Source: Pacificispira spongiicola (GTDB taxonomy: Bacteria; Pseudomonadota; Alphaproteobacteria; UBA8366; Aestuariispiraceae). Taken from it: 64,000 bases of DNA. Under the pieces are notes generated by a model, which was not told where the DNA came from, made no database searches, and worked only from the letters and a program-made list of their open reading frames with translations. The translations under genes and the position numbers were made by a program. Positions 35,460 to 44,449 of this stretch are shown here, piece after piece. The stretch lies in NCBI RefSeq assembly GCF_012926505.1, contig NZ_JABBNT010000004.1, forward strand, positions 62,001 to 126,000, read 5' to 3'. Within the stretch, counting starts at the first letter, position 1; the number at the start of each line of letters is the position of its first letter.

Positions 35460-35875
35460 GCGACGGAAAGACCACGAAGACGAAGATCAACCTGACCGAT
35501 GCGGATTGGCAGGAACGCCTGACGCCGGAAGAATTCGAAATTACCCGCCGTCACGGCACGGAACGGGCGTTTTCCGGCAAATATAATGCGGAAAAGCGCA
35601 AGGGCACCTATCTGTGCAAATGCTGCGGCGAACCGCTATTCCACTCGAATACCAAATACGACAGCGGATCAGGCTGGCCCAGCTTCTTCAAGCCGATCGC
35701 CGACGACGCGGTGGAAGAGCATTCCGATACCAGCCTGTTCATGCGTCGGACGGAAGTTGTCTGCGCGCGCTGCGATGCGCATCTGGGGCATGTTTTCCCG
35801 GACGGTCCGCGCCCGACGGGGCTGCGCTATTGCATCAATTCCGCCAGTCTCGACCTGGAAGAAGATATCGGCTGA
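35456..35875 (+). CDS. msrB: Peptide-methionine (R)-S-oxide reductase
   Basis: A 139-residue MsrB that reduces methionine-R-sulfoxide in proteins. Zinc is bound by CKCC (Cys54, Cys57) and CARC (Cys103, Cys106). The catalytic cysteine is Cys126 in RYCINSASL, preceded by [12 protein letters not shown], and SGSGWPSF is present. No signal peptide, so it is cytoplasmic. It starts inside the chaC stop (ATGA). Confidence 0.97.
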   Translation: MSDGKTTKTKINLTDADWQERLTPEEFEITRRHGTERAFSGKYNAEKRKGTYLCKCCGEPLFHSNTKYDSGSGWPSFFKPIADDAVEEHSDTSLFMRRTEVVCARCDAHLGHVFPDGPRPTGLRYCINSASLDLEEDIG

Positions 35876-35939
35876 CGCCCCGCTTTTGCGGCGGTCTTTA
35901 CCGAACCTTTGACCCAATACGCGTTCCCGCCTATACCCC

Positions 35940-37847
35940 ATGACCATGGCACAGGCACGACGTGGAAATGGATCGGGCGGGCACGACCCGCGATTGGAAC
36001 AGGCGATGGCCCTGCATCAGGCCGGACGCCTGATGGAGGCCGACGGCTATTACCGTCAGGTCCTGGACAACAATCCGAAGAATAAGGACGCGCTGCGCCT
36101 GCGGGGCGCGCTGGCCTATCAGATCGGTCGGCCCGAAGCGGCGGCGGAATTGCTGGCCGCTGCGCGCAAGGCAGACCCCAAGAACCCGGAAGTGTTGACC
36201 CTGCTGGGCCTGTCGCTGGAAGGGTCGGGCAATCCGGAAGGGGCGGAACAAGCCTACCGCAAGGCCCTGTCCCTGGCACCGAAATCGCCGGAAATCTGGA
36301 ACAATCTGGGCGCGTTGCTGCGCGAAACGGATCGGTTGGAAAAGGCGGCGGAAGCCTTCGGCCGGGCCGTCGTGCTGAAACCGGATTATGTCGAGGCCTA
36401 TCAGAATCTAGGCGCCACCCTTTTTCGGATGGGTAAGCTGGAGGCTGCCTTGGCCGCCTTCGAAACCGGCCTCAATGTGTCGCCCGACGATCTGGATATG
36501 CGTCTGAATTACGGGGTCGTTCTGTCGGCGGCGGGCCGCATGGACGATGCCATCGAATGCTTCGACCATATCCTGGAAAAGGCGCCGGGCGATCCCGATA
36601 CACTGACCAATATGGTCGGTGCCCTGATGCGGATGGAAGAACTGGACCGTGCAGAGGAAATCGCGCGTGAGGCCCTGTCCGCCGCGCCGGAAAGCCCCGG
36701 TGCGATGGCCAATCTTGCGATGGTGTTGAGTGCCGGTCGGCATTTCGACGAGGCGGAACCGCTGTTCCAGGACGCGCTGCGGGCCGCGCCGGACTTCGCC
36801 GATGTCTGGGGCAATTATGCCAATATGCTGAATGCCGCCGACCGGCTGGAAGAAGCGGGCGTCGCCTATGAACGGGCGCGGAAGCTGGCCCCCGGCGATG
36901 CGCGGCATGCCTTCCAACTGGGGCTGTGGCATCTGAATACTGGCGATTTGGAAAAGGGCTGGCGGCTATACGAAAGCGGCTTCGATGCGGGGGAACGCGT
37001 GACCGTGCCCGCGCCGAAACTGCCGCGCTGGGACGGGTCGCCGGTTCCGGGGAAACGCATCCTGCTGGTCCCGGAACAGGGTTTGGGCGATGAAATACGT
37101 AACCTGTCCTGTCTGCCGGACGTGATCGATGTCGCGGGCGAAGGCACCCAGATTATCCTGGGCTGCGATGCGCGGTTGGAAGGTCTGGTCAACCGGTCCT
37201 TCCCATCGGTCCAAACAGTGCCGCGCGATGCCGTCGCCTCCGTCAAGGCCGATCTCGGCTGCCCCGTTGCGTCGCTGCCCGGCTTGTTCCGCAACGACCT
37301 AGCCGATTTCCCGGAAAAGGCCGGATATTTGAAAGCGGACCCGGCACGGGTCGCGGCGCTGGAAGAAGTGCTGGTGGAGCTGGGGCGCGGCATCAAGGTC
37401 GGTATCGCATGGCGCAGCGGCTTGATGCGGTTGCGCAGCCGGGACGCGCTGTCGGACATCGCACAATGGGCGCCGGTTTTCGACGTGCCGGGCGTGCAAT
37501 TCGTCAATCTGCAATATGGCGATGTGGCGGCGGAATTGGCGGGGCGGCCGGTTGCGAATGTTCCGGGTCTCGACCTTCTGAACGATTTGGAAGGCGCGGC
37601 GGCGCTGACACATTCCTGCGATCTTGTGATCAATATGGGGACGTCTGTCGGGGATATGGCGGGTGCCTTGGGCGTGCCGTGCTGGACCCTGCTGCGGAAA
37701 CCCGAATGGATCACGCTGGGGTCGGAAGGACATCCGTTCTATCCGCGCACCGAAGTGTTCTGGCGCATGCCCGATGAAGATTGGGCGGCGGTCCTGCACC
37801 GGGTCGCCGAACGCCTGGACGTTATCAAGCGGCGCTGGCAGGGATAG
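35940..37847 (+). CDS. TPR protein with C-terminal glycosyltransferase-like domain
   Basis: A 635-residue protein. About ten tetratricopeptide repeats occupy residues 15-345 (for example AEQAYRKALSLAPKSPEIWNNLGALLRETDRLEKA). A C-terminal domain from about 365 contains RILLVPEQGLGDEIRNLSCL, KVGIAWRS and TSVGDMAGALGVPCWTLLRKP, which resemble GT9 or GT41-like heptosyl or O-GlcNAc-type transferase folds. Proteins of this build sit in flagellin or surface glycosylation loci, but here no such genes are adjacent. The catalytic ability of the domain is uncertain. The gene is preceded by msrB (64-bp gap) and faces the SufR-like gene convergently. Confidence 0.8.
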   Translation: MTMAQARRGNGSGGHDPRLEQAMALHQAGRLMEADGYYRQVLDNNPKNKDALRLRGALAYQIGRPEAAAELLAAARKADPKNPEVLTLLGLSLEGSGNPEGAEQAYRKALSLAPKSPEIWNNLGALLRETDRLEKAAEAFGRAVVLKPDYVEAYQNLGATLFRMGKLEAALAAFETGLNVSPDDLDMRLNYGVVLSAAGRMDDAIECFDHILEKAPGDPDTLTNMVGALMRMEELDRAEEIAREALSAAPESPGAMANLAMVLSAGRHFDEAEPLFQDALRAAPDFADVWGNYANMLNAADRLEEAGVAYERARKLAPGDARHAFQLGLWHLNTGDLEKGWRLYESGFDAGERVTVPAPKLPRWDGSPVPGKRILLVPEQGLGDEIRNLSCLPDVIDVAGEGTQIILGCDARLEGLVNRSFPSVQTVPRDAVASVKADLGCPVASLPGLFRNDLADFPEKAGYLKADPARVAALEEVLVELGRGIKVGIAWRSGLMRLRSRDALSDIAQWAPVFDVPGVQFVNLQYGDVAAELAGRPVANVPGLDLLNDLEGAAALTHSCDLVINMGTSVGDMAGALGVPCWTLLRKPEWITLGSEGHPFYPRTEVFWRMPDEDWAAVLHRVAERLDVIKRRWQG

Positions 37848-37864
37848 GCGCCAACCTTTTCATG

Positions 37865-38497
37865 TCAGCCTTTCGGCGTCACGCGGTAGGCGCAGCGCCG
37901 CGCCCCGGCCAGGATATGATCGACCCTGTCGACCTGACAGTCCGGCCCCAGGGCATCCCGAAAGACCTCCAGCTCCATCGCGCAGAGGCCGCTGCAGGAC
38001 TGGGCCGCGCTGCAGATCGGGCAATGGTTCTCAATGAACAGGTACTCGCCCGCGTCGGCGGACATGGCCGCCATGTAGCCTTCGCGGTTGCGTTGTTCGG
38101 TCAGGCGTTCCAGGCGGTCCGACAGGGTTTCGGCACCGCTCATCAGGGCACGGTAATCGGCTTTCTGACGGTGCGACCGTTCCGTGATCAAGGCGTCCAT
38201 CGCCTCGTCTCCCAGGCTGGTGCGGATCGCGTTGATCAGCCCGACGGCGAGGTCGGCATGGGCGTCGGGGAAGTATCGATTCGCCCGCTCGCTTAAATGC
38301 CAGAGCTTTACGGGGCGGCCGACCGGCCGCGCCTGTTCTTCCGTCCCGACAAGGCCTTCCGCCTGCAGGTCGTAGAGATGCTGACGGATCGCCATGGCGG
38401 TGACGCCGAACCGTTCCGCCATTGCCGCAGCACTGGTCGGGCCGTCCGTCTTCAATAGGGTGAGGATATCCTGTCGGGTCTTTGTCTTTTTCGTCAT
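37865..38497 (-). CDS. SufR-like iron-sulfur cluster transcription regulator
   Basis: A 210-residue regulator with an N-terminal winged helix (TRQDILTLLKTDGPTSAAAMAERFGVTAMAIRQHLYDLQAEGLV) and a C-terminal cysteine-rich domain. Cys159, Cys172, Cys187 and Cys202 give C-X12-C-X14-C-X14-C, almost the C-X12-C-X13-C-X14-C of SufR, plus extra Cys162 and Cys168. SufR-type proteins bind a 4Fe-4S cluster and repress Fe-S genes. Here no suf genes are adjacent; instead the divergent gene encodes a Rieske protein. A TTTTCT/AGAAAA repeat just before its start may be its operator. Metal binding by other ArsR-like regulators is an alternative. Confidence 0.8.
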   Translation of the reverse strand: MTKKTKTRQDILTLLKTDGPTSAAAMAERFGVTAMAIRQHLYDLQAEGLVGTEEQARPVGRPVKLWHLSERANRYFPDAHADLAVGLINAIRTSLGDEAMDALITERSHRQKADYRALMSGAETLSDRLERLTEQRNREGYMAAMSADAGEYLFIENHCPICSAAQSCSGLCAMELEVFRDALGPDCQVDRVDHILAGARRCAYRVTPKG

Positions 38498-38502
38498 AAT
38501 TA

Positions 38503-38516
38503 TTTTCTAAAGAAAA
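38503..38516. promoter_or_regulatory. Possible operator in the SufR-like/Rieske divergent region
   Basis: The inverted repeat TTTTCT-AA-AGAAAA lies 5 bp upstream of the regulator start in an AT-rich 80-bp divergent region. Placement within the likely 5' end of the regulator mRNA suits autoregulation. The match is short and AT-rich, so chance cannot be excluded. Confidence 0.4.
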
Positions 38517-38577
38517 AACTTGCATAAATCAAGAGGGGAGCGTTCCCTAATGAAAAGATAGCGGAAGGATAGGTGTT

Positions 38578-40179
38578 ATGACGCGGCTAGAGTCAGTCTG
38601 GACAGACATGGGAAGCCTCTCTGATTTGGAGGAGAAAGGCCGTCTTCTGCGAAAGCGGGATGGGAAACAGATCGCCCTGTTCCTGCATGACGGCGTGGTG
38701 AAGGCCTGCGACAACCGCTGTCCGCATGAAGGGTATCCCTTGATCGAAGGCACAGTGGCGGAAGGGTCGGCGCATTGTGTCCTGACCTGCAACTGGCACA
38801 ATTGGAAATTCGATCTGGACAGCGGGGAAACCCTGACCGGCGGGGACAAGCTGCGCCGATATCCGGCACGGATTACGTCGGCCGGACGGATCGAACTGGA
38901 CCTTGTCGACCCGCCCGCGGATACCGTGATCGTGGAGGCGCTGGACAATCTGGCGGACTGTTTCGACCGGGTGGAATACGACCGTATGGCGCGAGAGGTT
39001 GCACGCTTGATTAAGGCGGGCGGCGACCCCTTGGACGCGTTGCGTCGTGCTATTACTGAATTGTGGGAAAAATTTGAATACGGCGCGACCCATGCGCTTC
39101 CGGCCAGCGCGGACTGGTTGAGCTTGCGCAAGGAAGACGGGACCGATCCCGTCCGTAACCTGTCCATGCTGGTCGAATGCATCGGCCATTTTGCCTGGGA
39201 TACGCGGCGGGAACCGGTCTATGCCTTTGCCGCCGGTCGGGCGGATTGGGACGAAGACGGTTTCGTCGCGGCGGTCGAGCGGGAAGACGAGGCGGCAGCC
39301 TGCGCCATGGTGCGAGGGGCTTTCGCCGCCGGACTGTCCTGGGCGGATGTCGAGCGCGCCTTCGCCCGCGCCGCCCTGGCCCACTACGCCGATTTCGGCC
39401 ATTCGGCGATTTATACATATAAGATGCGCGCACTGTCCGATCATCTCGGCGACCGGGACAGTGTGGAACGGCTGTGCCTCCTTCTGACCCGATCCATCAT
39501 CACGGCCAGCCGGGAGGATTTGATCCCGGAGTTCCGCGCCTATGCCCCGGCTTTGACGGCATGGGATGGGATGGGGACGGAGGTGCCAGACGCTGATACC
39601 CTCAAGAAAGGATCTCTAAGGGCGATCCTGGAGAAAATTTCGGCGGGCGGTGCCGACCCGGACGCGGTGTTCGACGCCTGTATGGAGGCGGGGGCATGGC
39701 AGATGCTGCATTTCGACCTCTCCTGGCAGGACCGGACGGACAGCACCGTGTCCCAGTCGGTCGGCTGGCTGGATTTCACCCATACGCTGACCTTCGGGAA
39801 TGCGGTGCGAAAGCTGTGCGAGGCTCATCCCGACCTGTGGCCCCAAGGTCTTTTGCAGATCGGCTGCTTCCTGTCGCGCAACGGCGGCTTCACCGACCCC
39901 GCGCTGGATAGCGCGAAATGGGAAACCGACGCGCCGCTCTCCGCCGTTGAGGCAGCCCTGAAAGGGGTGGAGGACCACGGTCGGTTCGAATACATCGTTG
40001 CCTGTCACCAGTTGAAACTGAGCTTTGCCCTGCGTGAGGAAATGACCGAACGACCCGATAGATCCTGGCACCGGATCGCCGCCGCCGCGTTGACCCGCTT
40101 CCTGAACAGCCCGTTGAAGCGGAAACATGTGCGACGCGTCGCCCATCAGGCCCTTGCCTTCGTCGGAGCGGCGGAATGA
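38578..40179 (+). CDS. Rieske 2Fe-2S protein with large helical C-terminal domain of unknown function
   Basis: A 533-residue protein. The N-terminal 100 residues are a ferredoxin-type Rieske domain: Cys48-X-His50 in CPHEGYPL and Cys71-X2-His74 in CNWHNWKF ligate a 2Fe-2S cluster. The remaining 430 residues look wholly helical and cytoplasmic and match no family I know; a recurring pattern of Ala/Leu helices with conserved-looking His (HFAWDTRREP, HYADFGHSAIYTYKM, DFTHTLTFG, ACHQLKLSF) hints at a metal or cofactor site. AGGAT precedes the ATG. It is divergent from the SufR-like regulator and its stop overlaps the MFS gene (ATGA). It is not a ring-hydroxylating oxygenase, since that catalytic domain is absent. 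Confidence 0.8.
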   Translation: MTRLESVWTDMGSLSDLEEKGRLLRKRDGKQIALFLHDGVVKACDNRCPHEGYPLIEGTVAEGSAHCVLTCNWHNWKFDLDSGETLTGGDKLRRYPARITSAGRIELDLVDPPADTVIVEALDNLADCFDRVEYDRMAREVARLIKAGGDPLDALRRAITELWEKFEYGATHALPASADWLSLRKEDGTDPVRNLSMLVECIGHFAWDTRREPVYAFAAGRADWDEDGFVAAVEREDEAAACAMVRGAFAAGLSWADVERAFARAALAHYADFGHSAIYTYKMRALSDHLGDRDSVERLCLLLTRSIITASREDLIPEFRAYAPALTAWDGMGTEVPDADTLKKGSLRAILEKISAGGADPDAVFDACMEAGAWQMLHFDLSWQDRTDSTVSQSVGWLDFTHTLTFGNAVRKLCEAHPDLWPQGLLQIGCFLSRNGGFTDPALDSAKWETDAPLSAVEAALKGVEDHGRFEYIVACHQLKLSFALREEMTERPDRSWHRIAAAALTRFLNSPLKRKHVRRVAHQALAFVGAAE

Positions 40180-41639
40180 GCGCCGCGGGACATACGGAAG
40201 TCGGCCCGGTTTCCTGGCGCGATTTGTTGAGCGGCCCGAACGGGCGCATGTTCGCGGTGCTCAGCCTCGGCGTCTGGCTGCATGCAGCCGACAGCACCGT
40301 CGTCGCCACGTTGTTGCCGGGGGCGGTCGCCGATATCGGCGGAGCGGCCTATATTTCCTGGAACTTCGTTCTGTATGAATTGGCGTCGATCGCGGCGGCC
40401 TGCTGCGCGGCGCTGGTCGCGCGGCGCTTCGGCTTGCGCCGCTCGATGATCTGGTCGGGGCTGGCGGTCGCCGTCGGATGCGCGTTAAGCGCCGCTACAC
40501 CGGTCATGGCGGGTATGCTGGTCGGGCGGACGATCCAGGGCGCGGGCGGCGGTTTGCTGGTGGCCCTGACCATGGTGGGCGTGGCGAGCCTGTTTCCGTC
40601 CAACTATACCCCACGCGCCATGGCGGCCATCGCGGCGGTATGGGGCTCGTCGTCCTTTGTCGGCCCGCTGATCGGCGGCGTATTTGCGGAAATGGGGCTG
40701 TGGCGCATGGGGTTCTGGGCTTTCGCCGCGCAGGGTCTGCTGGTAGCCGTCGCGCTGCGTTGGAATCTTCCCGCCGATGCGCGGACGGAAGATAACGGTG
40801 CCCGCATTCCCTGGCGGCGTCTGTCCGTCTTGTCGCTGGGCGTGTTGGCCATCGCGGGCGCGGGGCTGGAGGAAGGCATGACCCTTTTGACCGTCGCCAT
40901 TGCCGCGTTGGGGCTGGTCGGGATGGCACTCTTCCTAAAGCTCGATGGGCAGGCCGGGGATGCGAACCGGCTGCTGCCCAAGATGACGGGGAACCTGCGA
41001 TCCCCCGGCAGCGGCGGGTTTGCGGCTGTGTTCCTGTTGGCCTGCGCGACGGTCCCTTTCGCGATCTATGGCCCGATCCTGCTCGGCATCCTTCACGGCA
41101 CGGGGCCGCTCGCCGCGGGTTATATGATCGCGTTGGAGTCCGTTGCCTGGACGGTAGGCGCGCTGTTGCTGGCAAAATATGTCGGGACGATCCAAATTCG
41201 CATCATCCGGTGGAGCTTTATCGGAAGTCTGATCGGCTGCGTCGGCTTGGTGTTCGTTTTTGTGCCGGGGCCGGTCTGGGCCATGCTGCCCTTCATCTTC
41301 CTGTTGGGTCTGGGGTTCGGCGCGGCCTATGGGCATATCGTGCAGCGCTGCGTCGATCTCGTCCCGGCGGAAGACAAGGATCGGGCGGCGGGCGCCATGC
41401 CGACGATCCAGACGATCGGTTACGCGGTGGGGGCGGCGGTAACCGGACTGGTTGCCAATCTCGTCGGCTTCGGCCATGCCCCCAGTCCGGCGGCCGCGGT
41501 GGAAGCCGCCCATTGGATTTTCGCGGTAATGGTGCCGGTCGGTGTGTTGGGAGTGCTGTCCGTTTATCGGATTCCGGCGGGCGATGTGGAAAAGGCGCCG
41601 GATCTTACAGCCCCTCATGCTCCCGAAGGCGGGGCATGA
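40176..41639 (+). CDS. Major facilitator superfamily transporter
   Basis: A 487-residue MFS protein with about 12-14 membrane helices, similar to drug:H+ antiporter DHA2-type carriers. The N-terminal half carries [24 protein letters not shown] and motif-A/C-like [25 protein letters not shown]. It starts within the stop of the Rieske gene (ATGA), so both are made together. The substrate is unknown; it may export or import the compound handled by the Rieske protein. Its last 35 bases overlap the end of the convergent moaB gene. Confidence 0.88.
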   Translation: MSAAGHTEVGPVSWRDLLSGPNGRMFAVLSLGVWLHAADSTVVATLLPGAVADIGGAAYISWNFVLYELASIAAACCAALVARRFGLRRSMIWSGLAVAVGCALSAATPVMAGMLVGRTIQGAGGGLLVALTMVGVASLFPSNYTPRAMAAIAAVWGSSSFVGPLIGGVFAEMGLWRMGFWAFAAQGLLVAVALRWNLPADARTEDNGARIPWRRLSVLSLGVLAIAGAGLEEGMTLLTVAIAALGLVGMALFLKLDGQAGDANRLLPKMTGNLRSPGSGGFAAVFLLACATVPFAIYGPILLGILHGTGPLAAGYMIALESVAWTVGALLLAKYVGTIQIRIIRWSFIGSLIGCVGLVFVFVPGPVWAMLPFIFLLGLGFGAAYGHIVQRCVDLVPAEDKDRAAGAMPTIQTIGYAVGAAVTGLVANLVGFGHAPSPAAAVEAAHWIFAVMVPVGVLGVLSVYRIPAGDVEKAPDLTAPHAPEGGA

Positions 41640-42141
41640 GTTCGACGAAATTGCAGGGGCGGAACCGATAATCCAACTGGAAATGCAGGATTTCGTCCCA
41701 GCCGTCCTTGCAGGCGCCGGTCGACCCGGGAAGGGCGAACAGATAGGTGCCCTTGGCCAGTCCGGCCATGGCGCGGCTCTGGATCGTCGACGGCCCGATC
41801 TTCTTTGCGGAAATCCAGCGGAAATATTCGCCGAAACCGGGAATGTCCTTCTCGCAGACCTTGGCCATGGCCTCCGGCGTGACATCGCGACCCGTCAGGC
41901 CGGTGCCGCCGGTACTGACGACACAATCGACCGCCGGATCGTCGATCCAGCCCGTCAGGATGGCGGCGATGGCGTCGGCGTCGTCCTTCACGATCTTCCT
42001 GTCGGCGAGGATATGACCGTCCGCCTCCAACCGTGAGACCAACGTATCGCCCGACCGGTCGTCGGCGAGGCCGCGCGTGTCGGATACCGTCAGGACGGCG
42101 ATTCGTACCGGCTTGAATTCTTTGGTTTCGTCGATCGACAT
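41605..42141 (-). CDS. moaB: Molybdenum cofactor biosynthesis protein B
   Basis: A 178-residue MoaB/MogA-family protein that adenylates molybdopterin before metal insertion. It shows [21 protein letters not shown], the signature [17 protein letters not shown] and the C-terminal [19 protein letters not shown] use the ATG at 42141 (AAAGG upstream); longer readings in this frame run into the upstream slt gene. It lies 11 bases downstream of slt and probably shares its transcript. The molybdopterin pathway is also represented by moaA at 14143-15183. Confidence 0.93.
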   Translation of the reverse strand: MSIDETKEFKPVRIAVLTVSDTRGLADDRSGDTLVSRLEADGHILADRKIVKDDADAIAAILTGWIDDPAVDCVVSTGGTGLTGRDVTPEAMAKVCEKDIPGFGEYFRWISAKKIGPSTIQSRAMAGLAKGTYLFALPGSTGACKDGWDEILHFQLDYRFRPCNFVELMPRLREHEGL

Positions 42142-42152
42142 GGCCTTTGGCC

Positions 42153-44009
42153 TTATTGGGCGCTGACCGGAACGGCTGTCTGATCCGTCAGCATTGCATT
42201 GCCGTCTTGATGGACATAGATCGGCCAATCGCCGCCGATCAATTGATCCATGCTTGTCAGCGACTGGTTCAGGCGCATGCGGTATATCCAGAAATTCGAC
42301 AGGACATGTTCGACATAGGCCCGCGTTTCGCGGGACGGCAGGCTTTCGATGAACAGCAGCGGATCGTTGGCGTAATCGATCTTCGCGCGCCACCGTTGCA
42401 GATTCCCCGGCCCGGCATTGTAGGCGGCCAGGGTGTAGAGAAGGTTGCCGTTGATTTCTTCCAGGTCCAGGACGTGGCGGATATATTTTTGGCCCAGCGA
42501 CAGGTTCAGCGACGGTTCGTACAACGCGGCCTGTCCCGCCCCGCCGAAGCGTTCCCCGGCCATGAAGCCGGCTGTGGCGGGCATCAACTGCATCAAACCG
42601 CGCGCACCGGCTCGGCTGGTCGCCCGGGCGCGGAACTGGCTTTCCTGACGGACGATGGCGAAGACCAGCGCCCGGTCGATCTTGAACCCGTCCATCGGCT
42701 CCCATCCCGGAACCGGGTAGAGCGCGCCGTCGAGCTGGATACCCTGATGCCGTTCCATGTCCCGGCCAAGCCGGAAGGCGACATCGGCCAGACCGGATCG
42801 ATCGGCCAGCGACAGCAACAGCGCCGACAGGCTGGGCGGCAGGGCGTCGACGAATTGGCGCAACTCGCCATCCGCGCGTTCTGTCTGCCCGGCCTCGATC
42901 AAGGCGATGGCGCGTTGCGCGGCGGGAATGCGGAACAGCAGTTCAACTTCGGTTTCGCCCAGGGTCGGCACGCCGAAATCGAGCGGCGGCGTCAGGCCGA
43001 GCGCCCGGATCGCCAATAACCCGTAGAAGGTCCGCGGCATTTCCGCCGCATGTTCCAGCATCACGCTGACCTTCTCGGGATGCTGCCCGATCAGATAGGC
43101 GCGCGACGCCCAGAAGCCGCCCGCGGCGCGCAGCCAGTCATCCGCCTCATTGGACACCGACAGTGCTTGGAAATGCGCCGCCGCGCGGTCCCAGTTCCGG
43201 CTCCGGAAGGCTGCGAGGCCACCCCACCAATGGGCACGGGCCGCGCCGTCCCCGGCTATTTTCTCCGCCTCGGCGGCGGCTTCCATGGCCTTGTCGTCAT
43301 AGTGATAGCGGTAATATCCGCGCGCCACGACGCCCAGGCTTTCCGCCAAACTGACCGGATCGAACAGGCGTTTGTTCGATTTCGTCATCAGGCGGTCGAG
43401 CGCCAGGGTCACGTTGCCGCGCTGAACCAGGCTGCGAATTTGACGTTGGACCGACCGAATCTGCGACCGTTCGCTACGGCTCTTACCTTCAAATTTGCGG
43501 CTGACATTGTCGTCGGCTTCGGTTTCCGTACCGCCGACGGCCTCTTCGAAGGCTTCCACCGTGTCGAGGCTGGGCAGTTCGACCGCGCGCGGCCGCTGCG
43601 GGTGTTTGTAATTCGCCGGACGGCGTTTCAGCGCCAGATCATAAATGCGGCCCGCGCCCGGGTGATCGGCATAGGCGTCCATCCAGTCCTTCAGTTCCAG
43701 ATAGGCCGACCGGTATTTTGTCGGATGCATATAGCGCTGGAACAGGACATGCCCCATCAGAATCGGGTCGTGCAATTGTGCGATCAGGCGGTCCGCCTGC
43801 TTCCAGTCGCCATCCCGCTGCACATCGAAGATTTCGCGATATAGCGCCGCATCCTGTTGCGACAAAACCGCCGGGAGTGCGGTCGCCTGACCCGGGCGGG
43901 CGGTGCCGCTGGGGGCCATGGCCGCGGTTTCGGATTGCTGCGCATACGCCGGAAGGGCGGCCCCCGCCATCAGGCAGATACCCGTCAAAACACCGGCAAA
44001 CCGGCGCAA
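42153..44009 (-). CDS. slt: Soluble lytic murein transglycosylase
   Basis: A 618-residue periplasmic enzyme cutting peptidoglycan between MurNAc and GlcNAc. A signal peptide ([24 protein letters not shown]) is followed by a long alpha-superhelical U domain and a C-terminal SLT catalytic domain. Catalytic Glu is in [28 protein letters not shown], and [34 protein letters not shown] completes the fold. The start is a TTG with no strong ribosome-binding site; the signal peptide position supports it. moaB follows by 11 bases. Confidence 0.93.
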   Translation of the reverse strand: MRRFAGVLTGICLMAGAALPAYAQQSETAAMAPSGTARPGQATALPAVLSQQDAALYREIFDVQRDGDWKQADRLIAQLHDPILMGHVLFQRYMHPTKYRSAYLELKDWMDAYADHPGAGRIYDLALKRRPANYKHPQRPRAVELPSLDTVEAFEEAVGGTETEADDNVSRKFEGKSRSERSQIRSVQRQIRSLVQRGNVTLALDRLMTKSNKRLFDPVSLAESLGVVARGYYRYHYDDKAMEAAAEAEKIAGDGAARAHWWGGLAAFRSRNWDRAAAHFQALSVSNEADDWLRAAGGFWASRAYLIGQHPEKVSVMLEHAAEMPRTFYGLLAIRALGLTPPLDFGVPTLGETEVELLFRIPAAQRAIALIEAGQTERADGELRQFVDALPPSLSALLLSLADRSGLADVAFRLGRDMERHQGIQLDGALYPVPGWEPMDGFKIDRALVFAIVRQESQFRARATSRAGARGLMQLMPATAGFMAGERFGGAGQAALYEPSLNLSLGQKYIRHVLDLEEINGNLLYTLAAYNAGPGNLQRWRAKIDYANDPLLFIESLPSRETRAYVEHVLSNFWIYRMRLNQSLTSMDQLIGGDWPIYVHQDGNAMLTDQTAVPVSAQ

Positions 44010-44229
44010 GGTCAGTCGTTGCAGGGAAATGGCCCCGTCCCCCCGAATAGCGGCCCCGCCACGCGAACTTCAAGAAACCGAGCGTTCGGCCTGATTTCCA
44101 ATGCAGGTCGAATGCTGGCGAACCTGAAGGATTTTCTAAAATCTCTGGATAGTTTAGCTACGGTATTCGGCGCATTTTTGCAAGCGTGACGGTGGTGTTT
44201 CGCCTGCGACGAAAGGGACGGGTTTCAGG

Positions 44230-44439
44230 ATGACTGTTGATTTTCCAACCGCGCTTTTACTGGCTTTCGGGCTGGTTCTGGTGATCGAAGGCTTGCTTTA
44301 TGCGCTGTTTCCGGACGCGATGTTGCGGATGATGAAGGTGATTGTGACGATGTCCGCCGGGAGCCTACGCATCGCCGGGCTGGTCGCCGTGTCAGTAGGT
44401 GTTGCGGCGGTCTGGACGATACGGCTGTTGACCCTATAG
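44230..44439 (+). CDS. DUF2065 small membrane protein (YjeT-like)
   Basis: A 69-residue protein with two membrane helices separated by the typical loop ([35 protein letters not shown]), the DUF2065/YjeT pattern. Function is unknown; in E. coli YjeT lies with hflKC and purA. Here it precedes uvrB by 10 bases. The 220-bp region upstream of it contains no other gene I can support. Confidence 0.85.
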   Translation: MTVDFPTALLLAFGLVLVIEGLLYALFPDAMLRMMKVIVTMSAGSLRIAGLVAVSVGVAAVWTIRLLTL

Positions 44440-44449
44440 TCAGAGCACG

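Noticed and set aside
41605-42705. Long N-terminal extension of moaB
   Set aside because: The added residues lie in the wrong frame of slt. MoaB homology begins at the Met at 42141 with AAAGG upstream.
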